A stretch of DNA of 12,758 nt, taken from the NCBI GenBank assembly GCA_013813345.1, contig JACCRW010000071.1, positions 1 to 12,758 on the forward strand, given 5' to 3'. Source of the DNA: Actinomycetota bacterium (GTDB taxonomy: Bacteria; Actinomycetota; Thermoleophilia; Gaiellales; Gaiellaceae). The translations under genes were made by a program, and so were the position numbers. Below the pieces are notes generated by a model. It was not told the DNA's origin. It did no database searches and worked only from the letters and a program-made list of their open reading frames with translations. Shown in pieces: positions 1 through 5,366 of the stretch (positions within the stretch are counted from its first letter, which is position 1; each line of letters begins with the position of its first letter).

Positions 1-2
1 TC

Positions 3-164
3 GACGTGGCCGAGCACGGCATGTGGGGCTATCCCGAGTTCTACATCCCGGTTCCCGGCGGCTACGGGACAGAGTCGCACGGCGCGGCAGTCTCCCCCGG
101 ATTCCGCCATCAGGCAACCGCGCCGGCCGGTGCGGAGTCCGCGCTCGCGACCGATCGGGCTTAG
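3..164 (+). CDS. C-terminal end of an unidentified protein (cut by window edge)
   Basis: Reading from base 3 gives an uninterrupted 53-residue tail ending at TAG (162-164). It begins DVAEHGMWGYPEFYIPVPGG and is rich in aromatic residues, proline and glycine, then becomes an Ala-rich low-complexity tail ending ATDRA. Codon third positions are mostly G/C, as in the neighbouring genes, and the other two frames of this strand look much less protein-like. I do not recognise the family. The ATG at 21-23 could in principle start a 47-residue peptide, but the frame is open to the left edge, so a truncated larger gene is more likely. The inverted repeat at 179-227 follows 14 bases after its stop. Confidence 0.5.
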   Translation, partial: DVAEHGMWGYPEFYIPVPGGYGTESHGAAVSPGFRHQATAPAGAESALATDRA

Positions 165-178
165 CGAGCGGAGCGAGA

Positions 179-227
179 GGGACAGTCCCTAGGACGTCTA
201 TTTCAGACAGGTCCTGGGGACTGTCCC
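179..227. repeat. Imperfect inverted repeat between convergent genes (REP-like or bidirectional terminator)
   Basis: The arms GGGACAGTCCC (179-189) and GGGACTGTCCC (217-227) are perfect reverse complements over 11 bases. Pairing continues inward through TAGGAC/GTCCTG with one mismatch, and then AGA/TCT after a small asymmetry, leaving a short AT-rich loop around TATTTC. Each outer arm is itself nearly palindromic. It sits between the stop of the partial gene and the stop of the minus-strand SIMPL gene (233), where a bidirectional terminator would be expected, but no T-run follows on either strand. The alternative is a dispersed REP-type element. Seen directly: the symmetry and its place. Inferred: the role. 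Confidence 0.75.
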
Positions 228-232
228 TCCGA

Positions 233-952
233 TCAGGACGCCGCGAAGGTAACGGTGACCGACGCGACGAGCTGCTGCTCGCCGGGCTCGATCGGGGTAC
301 TGGCGGCGTCGGAGCTCTTCGTCGCATTGAGCACGCCCGGGGGAGGGGCCGCGCCGCCTTCGACGATCTGCGTGATCCGCCCGAGCGAGACGTTCGCCGC
401 GGCGGCGAGCGCCTGGGCACGCAGACGGGCGTCGGCGACCGCGGCGCGAAGCGCCTGCCGGTAGAGCTCGTTCACGTCGCCGCGGGAGAGCGACGGACCG
501 GAGACCTGGTTCGCGCCGGCCGCAACGGCCGCATCGATCGCGGCGCCTGCCCTGTCGAGCTGGCGGATCGTCGCAGAGACCGAGTTCTGGGCGATGTAGC
601 CCTGGACGCCGGGGGAGCCGGATCCCGTCGACTCGGCGTAACGCGGATAGAGGGAGACCGACTGCGTCTGCACGTCGGTGGCGCCCGCGGCCTTGATCGC
701 CGCGATCACCTTGCGCATCTCGACGCCGTTCGCAGCGAGGGCCGCCTTCGCGGTGACGGCCTGGGTCTCAACGCCGAACGAGAGCTGGGCTCGATCGGGA
801 ACGGAGGTGACGCTGCCGCTGCCCTGGACGGTGATCCCGTTGCCGGGGTCGCCCGCGGCGGCGGGCGCGTCGCCTGCGCGCGTGACGGACGCGACGGCCG
901 CGAGGGCAAGCAGGCTCGTGATGATGATCGTGAGTCGTCTCATGTCCTTCAT
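233..952 (-). CDS. Secreted SIMPL-domain (DUF541, YggE-like) protein
   Basis: This 239-residue protein has an N-terminal Sec-type signal peptide: positive residues around MRRL, a hydrophobic stretch TIIITSLLALAAVASV, and a likely cut after TRA near residue 26. The SIMPL domain fills the rest, opening with ITVQGSGSVTSVPDRAQLSF, followed by long Ala-rich helices (AALAANGVEMRKVIAAIKAAG) and the SVSLYPRY and GYIAQNSVSATIR strands, and ending in VASVTVTFAAS. Length and order fit the YggE-like family, whose biochemical role is poorly defined (E. coli YggE is linked to oxidative stress). Start: ATG at 950-952 or ATG three codons in (941-943); neither has a strong ribosome binding site. It is divergent from the rhodanese gene 34 bases away, so the two promoters must overlap. 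Family call is firm, function open. Confidence 0.88.
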   Translation of the reverse strand: MKDMRRLTIIITSLLALAAVASVTRAGDAPAAAGDPGNGITVQGSGSVTSVPDRAQLSFGVETQAVTAKAALAANGVEMRKVIAAIKAAGATDVQTQSVSLYPRYAESTGSGSPGVQGYIAQNSVSATIRQLDRAGAAIDAAVAAGANQVSGPSLSRGDVNELYRQALRAAVADARLRAQALAAAANVSLGRITQIVEGGAAPPPGVLNATKSSDAASTPIEPGEQQLVASVTVTFAAS

Positions 953-986
953 ACGCCACCGACTCGCGGTTCGTCACACTGCTCCT

Positions 987-1679
987 GTGGAGACGCGCTT
1001 CGTCGACTGCCGCGACCGCGACGCGTATCTCGCGGGCCATCTTCCCGGCGCGGCGCATGCGGATCCGGAACGCGACCTCACAGGCACGGATGGAGGCGGT
1101 CGGCATCCGCTCCCGACAGCCGCCGCCTTCACCGCGTGGGCTTCCGCAGCGGGCATCGGACCGGCGACGCTCGTCGTGGCCTACGACGCGGGCACCGGCT
1201 GGACGGCGAGGCTCTGGTGGCTCCTCCGCCACTTCGGTCACGACGCGGCGGCCGTGATCGAGCTGGACTGCTGGCGAGGGCCGCTGCGCACCGGCGCCGA
1301 GGAGGTCGCACCAGCCGAGTTCGTCGCCCGCCCGCGGACCGACGACACCGCCGGCGCCGAGGAGCTGCTCGCGCGTCTCGACGATCCGCGGCTCGTCCTA
1401 CTCGACGCCAGGGCGCCGGAGCGCTACCGAGGCGAGGTCGAGCCGCTCGACCGGATCGCCGGACGGATCCCCGGCGCGCGGAACCTTCCCTTTCAGCACG
1501 CGTCCGAGCTGTCGTCCGACCTGCTCGACGCGGACGAGCTCGTCGTCTACTGCGGCTCCGGCGTCACGGCCTGTGTCGACGTCCTCGCACTGACGCTCGC
1601 CGGGCGCGACGACGTCCGCCTCTACCCGGGCTCCTGGAGCGAGTGGTCCGAGCTCGGGCACCCGGTCGAGCGCGGGTGA
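987..1679 (+). CDS. Two-domain rhodanese / 3-mercaptopyruvate sulfurtransferase-like protein
   Basis: Predicted 230-residue tandem rhodanese. Domain 1 (about 3-100) starts TRFVDCRDRDAYLAGHLPGA and has Asp67 (VVAYDAGTG) at the position of the catalytic Cys, so it is the usual inactive regulatory domain. Domain 2 (about 125-228) has LLDARAPERYRGE, GRIPGARNLPF and the active-site loop YCGSGVTA with Cys189, then the family's PGSWSEW. The CGSGVTA loop is typical of 3-mercaptopyruvate sulfurtransferases, in contrast to the loop usual in thiosulfate sulfurtransferases. It probably moves sulfane sulfur from a donor such as 3-mercaptopyruvate to a thiol acceptor in the cytosol. At 230 residues it is shorter than the usual ~280, mostly at the N-terminus. 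The start is GTG at 987; an ATG at 942 would overlap the divergent SIMPL gene, though it cannot be excluded. Confidence 0.85.
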   Translation: METRFVDCRDRDAYLAGHLPGAAHADPERDLTGTDGGGRHPLPTAAAFTAWASAAGIGPATLVVAYDAGTGWTARLWWLLRHFGHDAAAVIELDCWRGPLRTGAEEVAPAEFVARPRTDDTAGAEELLARLDDPRLVLLDARAPERYRGEVEPLDRIAGRIPGARNLPFQHASELSSDLLDADELVVYCGSGVTACVDVLALTLAGRDDVRLYPGSWSEWSELGHPVERG

Positions 1680-1740
1680 CACGCCCAGAACTTCTCTAGA
1701 TCGAAGACCTGAGTCGGCGGAAGCAGACGAGGCAGAAGCT

Positions 1741-2298
1741 CTATTCTGGAAGCCAGCCCTCGCGGTATCGGGTTAGTTCGCCTCTGGGGAATCGGGCATA
1801 TGCCTCGTCCGCGTCGGTCGTCTCCCGCTCGACGCCGGCGCCGTGGCGTTGCGCGGTTTCATCCACGGTGTAGGCCCCCCAGTCGGGGCCTGTCGAGCGG
1901 TCGCGGGCGCCGACCGCGAGTACAAGGCACGGCGCTTCTCCGGCCCCGATGATCACATGGCTCGTCCCCGAAGGGCAGTGCACGAAGTCCCACTGCCGTA
2001 GCGGGCGCTCCTCACCTTCGACGATGGCCAGCGCCTCCCCGGCGAGCACGAGGAAGTCCTCTTGGTCGTTCTCCCGGTGGTACATCGCCATTGGCTCGCC
2101 GGGGCTGAGGACGGTGAGGTTGATCCCGAGCTGCAGGAAATCCGCCGCGCCCTCGAAGCCTGCGCCCTCGAATTCGCAGAGGACGCCGCGACCCTCGCGT
2201 TCCCACCACTGCGTCTCGCGCGCGTTGAGGACGAACCAGCCCTGCCCCTTCGGGACAAGCCCGTGCTCGGTCGACACGAGCTGCGACTCAGGAACCAT
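1741..2298 (-). CDS. Cupin-domain protein
   Basis: Predicted 185 residues forming a single small beta-barrel cupin. Motif 1 is visible as H74-x-E76-x3-E80-x6-G87 (in MYHRENDQEDFLVLAGE) and motif 2 as P109-x-G111-x2-H114 (CPSGTSH). His74, Glu80 and His114 can form the usual divalent-metal site; the second motif-1 His is replaced by Glu76. The N-terminal block (TEHGLVPKGQGWFVLNARE) precedes the barrel. I chose the ATG at 2296-2298, with AGG a few bases upstream, over an in-frame ATG 30 bases earlier (2328), because MVPESQ leads straight into the conserved block. No enzyme activity can be assigned: cupins of this type include isomerases, dioxygenases and binding proteins. It converges on the rhodanese gene (61-base gap with no clear terminator). 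Confidence 0.82.
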   Translation of the reverse strand: MVPESQLVSTEHGLVPKGQGWFVLNARETQWWEREGRGVLCEFEGAGFEGAADFLQLGINLTVLSPGEPMAMYHRENDQEDFLVLAGEALAIVEGEERPLRQWDFVHCPSGTSHVIIGAGEAPCLVLAVGARDRSTGPDWGAYTVDETAQRHGAGVERETTDADEAYARFPRGELTRYREGWLPE

Positions 2299-2345
2299 TT
2301 GACCTGAGACTGCCAGACGCGGCCTCACATCGTGCGGAAGCTCGG

Positions 2346-2391
2346 CGCGCTGTCTCCAGAACTCATTCTGGAACCGCTTCTTAGCAGCGCG
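2346..2391. repeat. Two-tier stem-loop between the DUF2199 and cupin genes
   Basis: An outer stem CGCGCTG/CAGCGCG (2346-2352 with 2385-2391) encloses an inner stem CCAGAA/TTCTGG (2356-2361 with 2366-2371) with a 4-base loop CTCA. Both stems are perfect. Read on the minus strand, the structure begins one base after the DUF2199 stop (2393-2395) and lies just upstream of the cupin start, so it could end DUF2199 transcription or shape the cupin leader. There is no T-run after it, so a classical intrinsic terminator is not supported. This is most of the 94-base intergenic stretch. Confidence 0.55.
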
Positions 2392-2392
2392 G

Positions 2393-2893
2393 TCAGGCGT
2401 GAAGCAGCAACCCGGCGATCTCCTGCACCCGGGCGACGGTGATCCCCGTTCGCTGCTCGCGCGCGAGCGGGTGATCGTCGTCGTCGGCGAGGACGATCGA
2501 GGGGCGGAGCTCGAGGGCGTTCGTAACCACGTTCGATCGCAGGCTCAGCGTCTCGGGATAGCCGGGGATGCTGTTGGAGAGCCAGCTGAAGTAGGGCGGA
2601 TCCTCGACCCGCTTCGGATCGTCCCAATGGGCGAGGAGCTGCTCGAAGCTCTCCGCGCTGAGGGATCCCCAGACCCCGTAGACAAAGCGCTCGTCGAGCT
2701 CCGGCACGGGCAGGGAGAGGATCCCGCGGACGAAGTAGGAGCGAGCGCCGTCGTCATCCGTCCAGACGCAGAGGTCGGAGGTGAGGAAGTCCTCGTCGGC
2801 TCGCCCGCCGTCCCAGTAGGCCGGCTCGTCGAAGCCGAAGTCGAGTGGGAGCCCCTCGTGCTCCTCGCCGCACGACGCGCAAACCCAGTGCAC
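2393..2893 (-). CDS. DUF2199-domain protein of unknown function
   Basis: Predicted 166 residues. It opens HWVCASCGEEHEGLPLDF, with a CxxC pair (Cys5, Cys8) suited to metal binding, and continues with YFVRGILSLPV, VYGVWGSLS, PPYFSWLSNSIPGYPET and a C-terminal block LRPSIVLADDDDHPLAREQ. This order and length match the DUF2199 family, small cytosolic proteins with no established function. The start is GTG at 2891-2893, three bases after the HNH stop; the same frame stays open far upstream, but that extension is low-complexity Arg/Ala/Pro and antisense to other genes, so it is rejected. The near-contact with the HNH gene points to co-transcription and re-initiation. A role with the nuclease is possible but not shown. 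Confidence 0.8.
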   Translation of the reverse strand: MHWVCASCGEEHEGLPLDFGFDEPAYWDGGRADEDFLTSDLCVWTDDDGARSYFVRGILSLPVPELDERFVYGVWGSLSAESFEQLLAHWDDPKRVEDPPYFSWLSNSIPGYPETLSLRSNVVTNALELRPSIVLADDDDHPLAREQRTGITVARVQEIAGLLLHA

Positions 2894-2895
2894 GG

Positions 2896-3411
2896 CTAGG
2901 CCGCAGCCGTGGCCCCGCGCGGCAGGTAGGGCTGCCACTCGGAGGGGATCGACGGCGTCGCGAGGTGGATGAAGAGCACCGGCGCGGGCGGCCGGGGCAG
3001 CCGGTGCAGCGTCAGGCCGCTCTCCTCGAGGAGGCGGTTGCCCTTGCGCAGGTTGCACGGCGAGCAGGCGGTGACGACGTTCTCCCAGACGGACTCGCCG
3101 CCTCGCGAGCGCGGGATTACGTGGTCCAGGGTGAGCCGTCCGCTCGAGGTGCCGCAGTAGACGCAGCGCCAGCCGTCGCGGGCGAAGAGCGCCCGCCGCG
3201 AAATCTTCCGCTGGATCGCCCGCGGCACCCGCACGTACTTGACGAGGCGGATCACGTGCGGCCAGAGATAGGTGTTGGTCGCCGAGTGGAGCGCCTTCGG
3301 GAGGCTCTCCAGGATCTCGGCCTTTCCCTTCCAGACGAGCACGTGCGCGCGCCGCACCGAGCAGACGTTCAGCGGCTCGTAACTCGCATTCAGGACGAGG
3401 ACGTGTTGCAA
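2896..3411 (-). CDS. HNH endonuclease
   Basis: Predicted 171 residues. The N-terminal part (4-60) carries the conserved VLVLNASYEPLNVCSVRRA and WKGKAEILE of the widespread actinobacterial/cyanobacterial HNH family. The nuclease core lies at about 74-126: CVYC (Cys83, Cys86), LDHVIPRSRGG (Asp96-His97), ENVVTACSPCN (Asn111, Cys116, Cys119, Asn120) and RKGNR. The two CxxC pairs bind structural zinc, while His97 and the Asn residues form the beta-beta-alpha metal active site. The start is TTG at 3409-3411: an in-frame TAG lies only five codons upstream and the next conserved residues follow at once. The family is often chromosomal and solitary; its biological role is not settled (DNA repair or phage defence have been suggested). 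It is followed two bases later by the DUF2199 gene. Confidence 0.9.
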   Translation of the reverse strand: MQHVLVLNASYEPLNVCSVRRAHVLVWKGKAEILESLPKALHSATNTYLWPHVIRLVKYVRVPRAIQRKISRRALFARDGWRCVYCGTSSGRLTLDHVIPRSRGGESVWENVVTACSPCNLRKGNRLLEESGLTLHRLPRPPAPVLFIHLATPSIPSEWQPYLPRGATAAA

Positions 3412-3636
3412 CCTGGGCGAAGCCTAGCAACGTGCGCAGCGCCTTTACTCGCGCCGAATCGGAGCTTGTGCGCAATAAACACAGTCGCGATCGACGTCGC
3501 TGGCGTCCTGGCGCGTGGCTGAGAGTGCACGTCCGGAGGGGATAGTGCGTATGCACAAACCCGCAGAGCCGGGTGCTCTCAGGCGCGAGGCCGGCGGAGC
3601 CCGGCTCTGCCGGCCGTGAGCCGGCCAGCCAGGGCG
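3412..3636. other. 225-base intergenic stretch rich in palindromes
   Basis: This lies upstream of the HNH gene and downstream of the DUF4446 gene, both on the minus strand. It must hold the HNH promoter; the only AT-rich patch is around 3470-3480 (GCAATAAACA on plus), with no convincing -35/-10 pair. The part from 3515 to 3630 is dominated by inverted repeats (listed separately). A 22-codon reading frame (3551-3619, plus, starting MHKPAEPG) has GGAGGGG nine bases before its ATG, but it lies on top of the palindromes and is not called as a gene. Confidence 0.6.
3519..3626. repeat. Cluster of overlapping inverted repeats
   Basis: Three sets are visible. GCAGAGCCGGG (3563-3573) pairs perfectly with CCCGGCTCTGC (3600-3610) around a 26-base loop. 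CTGAGAG (3519-3525) pairs with CTCTCAG (3576-3582). GGCCGGC (3589-3595) pairs with GCCGGCC at 3609-3615 or with a second copy at 3620-3626. The sets overlap, so they cannot all form at once. The rightmost part could be a Rho-independent-like terminator for the minus-strand DUF4446 gene, but no T-run follows. A REP-like dispersed element is the other reading. Confidence 0.6.
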
Positions 3637-4107
3637 TCAGCGAGCCATGGCCCGGTCCACCGCCTCGAGCTCTTCCGGCGAGAGCGCGATCGGGGCGCGG
3701 CCGCGGTCGAGTTCCTTGACGTAGAGCCGTGCGTAGTCCCGGCCCTGGATCGCGGTGACGACGGTGCCGGTACGGTTCGCGTCGAGGAACGCGAACGAGG
3801 CCGATTGGTGACCGCCGGTACCCGCGTAGGCGTCGTAGCGCACGACGGCGGTGTTCGTGATCGAGCCGTCGACGCGACGGTCGACGCGCGAGAGCGCCGC
3901 GGCGATCTGGTCGACGGCGCGATGGAGGTCGTCGATCCGGCCCTGCAGCGAGACGGCGAAGTCGACGAGGTCGGAGCGACCGCCGCCGAGGAGGACGCGC
4001 TGCGCCTCCCGCAGCCGCCGAACGCGCGACCACAGCCAGATGCAGAGCGCGACGGCGGCGACGGCAGCCGCCGCGGCGGCGATCGCGACGACGAGCGCGG
4101 CGGTCAC
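3637..4107 (-). CDS. DUF4446 family membrane protein
   Basis: Predicted 156 residues. An N-terminal Ala/Val-rich membrane segment (about 3-25, ending CIWLW) is followed by a basic turn RVRRLREAQ and a heptad-like helix (LQGRIDDLHRAVDQIAAALS). The globular C-terminal part has the DUF4446 pattern: AVVRYDAYAGTGGHQSASFA, LLDANRTGTVVTAI-type strand (here FLDANRTGTVVTAIQGRDYA) and a final SPEEL helix. Function is unknown for the family. The start is GTG at 4105-4107, which overlaps the stop of the upstream CARDB-like gene (TGA, 4104-4106) as GTGA, so the two are translationally coupled and may work together at the membrane. The frame is open upstream on the minus strand, but only as an antisense-type shadow. 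Confidence 0.83.
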   Translation of the reverse strand: MTAALVVAIAAAAAAVAAVALCIWLWSRVRRLREAQRVLLGGGRSDLVDFAVSLQGRIDDLHRAVDQIAAALSRVDRRVDGSITNTAVVRYDAYAGTGGHQSASFAFLDANRTGTVVTAIQGRDYARLYVKELDRGRAPIALSPEELEAVDRAMAR

Positions 4108-5270
4108 TCGACCGAGAAGATGACCTTGTACTCGGCTGTGTTGTTCTCGACGAGCCGCTCCTGAGGAACGGGCTCGACGTCGATCCTGAGCGTGCGCAGC
4201 TCGCCAAAGTCGAGCGAGGGGAAGTCGCGGAAGACGACGCGCTTCGTCTCGCCGGGGTTGATCAGGTCGATCGTCTGCTTCTTCGTCACGGGCGTCGGAC
4301 TCTGCTGGATCGTCAGCGTGACCTCGATTTTCACTTCCTGGTTGTCGCCGCCGTTCCGAACCGCGACCTCGAACGCAAGGTCGGTCGACGCGACGACCGT
4401 GTTCTCGGTCGACGTGGAGAGCTGCTGGCCGCCGGGCCGCACCCTGACCGCAACGATGTTGGTGCCATGGAGCCCCGCACCCGTTCCTCCGGACGCCGCC
4501 GGGGTGCCGTTGATGCGCTGCCAGATCGGAACCATCGAGCGGGAGCTGGCGAGGTCCGGCGTCTGGACGAAGTTCGAGTCCGGGACCTCGATCCCGGTGA
4601 AGCCCTGCTCGCGAAGCTCGGCGACCGCGGTGCGGATGAAGAGATCGTCCCAGACGACGTCGCTTGCGACGAGCCGTTGAGCCTGGCCGGCGAGACTCGC
4701 GCCGGCTGCGGCGGCGTCGTTCGAGTCGCGCGTCTCGCGGAACTGGGCGGCGAGGCCTTGGAGCCCGCTGACGCGGAACTGGAGCGCTTCGGCCACGCTC
4801 CGATTCGCCGGGCGAAGCGGCCCCGGCGCGTCGAGCTCCAGCGCCTTGTTGACGCCGAGCTCCTGCTGCCGGACGAGTCCCGCGAGCTGCTTGTCCAGGT
4901 CGACAGGCTTGATCCCCGGGGTGGTGAGGACATCGTTCAGCTCCCGTCCGACGCGCTCCGAGTCGCGCGCGACCGTGGCGACCTCGCCGAGGTAGTCGCG
5001 GTAGGAGTCTCGCCGCTGATCCTCCTGGCAGCTCTGCACCCAGAGAACGAGCAGGACGACGATCAGGATTGCGAAGGCGACGAGCCCGACGAGCCGGGCG
5101 AGCGGCGTGAAGCCTGCGGCGGGACGAATCGGGCGCCGCGGCCCACGCGGCTCCCTGGGCTCTCTCGGGCCGCCGCCGAGCGGATTCCGGAGCGAACGCT
5201 GCCCCGACGCCTCCTCGGTCGGAGGCTCGTCGAAGAAGTCGAACTCGAAGTCGGACTCGCGGTTGCTCAT
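4104..5270 (-). CDS. Single-pass membrane protein with CARDB-like C-terminal domain
   Basis: Predicted 388 residues. It begins MSNRESDFEFDFFDEPP with an acidic cytosolic tail, then a Pro/Arg-rich stretch (31-50, repeated PREPREPRG), one membrane segment (about 57-78, LARLVGLVAFAILIVVLLVL) and a long outer part. Residues about 80-280 look largely helical (RRDSYRDYLGEVATVARDSE, QFRVSGLQGLAAQFRETRD). The last ~100 residues look like a CARDB/Ig-type beta domain: LAFEVAVRNGGDNQEVKIEV, then INPGETKRVVF and NNTAEYKVIF. The topology (cytosolic N-terminus, outer C-terminus) is inferred from the basic stretch before the membrane segment. I know no function for this architecture. It is coupled to the DUF4446 gene and divergent from the polytopic kinase. 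The start is ATG 5268-5270 with no strong ribosome binding site. Confidence 0.75.
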   Translation of the reverse strand: MSNRESDFEFDFFDEPPTEEASGQRSLRNPLGGGPREPREPRGPRRPIRPAAGFTPLARLVGLVAFAILIVVLLVLWVQSCQEDQRRDSYRDYLGEVATVARDSERVGRELNDVLTTPGIKPVDLDKQLAGLVRQQELGVNKALELDAPGPLRPANRSVAEALQFRVSGLQGLAAQFRETRDSNDAAAAGASLAGQAQRLVASDVVWDDLFIRTAVAELREQGFTGIEVPDSNFVQTPDLASSRSMVPIWQRINGTPAASGGTGAGLHGTNIVAVRVRPGGQQLSTSTENTVVASTDLAFEVAVRNGGDNQEVKIEVTLTIQQSPTPVTKKQTIDLINPGETKRVVFRDFPSLDFGELRTLRIDVEPVPQERLVENNTAEYKVIFSVE

Positions 5271-5366
5271 GGGCTCGGAACGTCGATTCGAGCCACTGTA
5301 ACCATTGCATCGGCCGGAAAAGACCCACGAAGGATTCTTCCCTGGCGCGGCCAACCCGACGGGGAC
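5271..5366. promoter_or_regulatory. Divergent promoter region between CARDB-like gene and kinase
   Basis: These 96 bases separate two diverging starts and so must drive both, unless the kinase is read from elsewhere. On the minus strand TACAGT (5295-5300) preceded by TGGT resembles an extended -10, 24 bases before the ATG at 5270; no good -35 is visible at the right spacing. On the plus strand I see no convincing hexamers before the GTG at 5367. The region is somewhat less GC-rich than its surroundings (GGAAAAGA, GAAGGATTCTT). Confidence 0.35.

Noticed and set aside
678..986. 5' extension of the rhodanese frame
   Set aside because: It is antisense to the SIMPL gene and lacks conserved sequence; the rhodanese fold starts at about 990.
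23..1699. 558-residue plus-strand open frame
   Set aside because: Arg/Gly-rich, no domain, and antisense to the SIMPL gene and out of frame with the rhodanese; a high-GC shadow.
1680..1740. Possible terminator between the convergent rhodanese and cupin genes
   Set aside because: Only a trivial AGAAcTTCT symmetry; no stable stem or T-run.
3517..3525. GGCTGAGAG resembling part of a TPP riboswitch
   Set aside because: The other conserved TPP-switch blocks are missing and no thiamine gene follows.
2894..4207. Long upstream extension of the DUF2199 frame on the minus strand
   Set aside because: Low-complexity Arg/Ala/Pro sequence lying over the HNH and DUF4446 genes in another frame.
4467..5366. 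Upstream extension of the kinase frame
   Set aside because: Antisense to the CARDB-like gene; the family fold needs only the part from about 5400.
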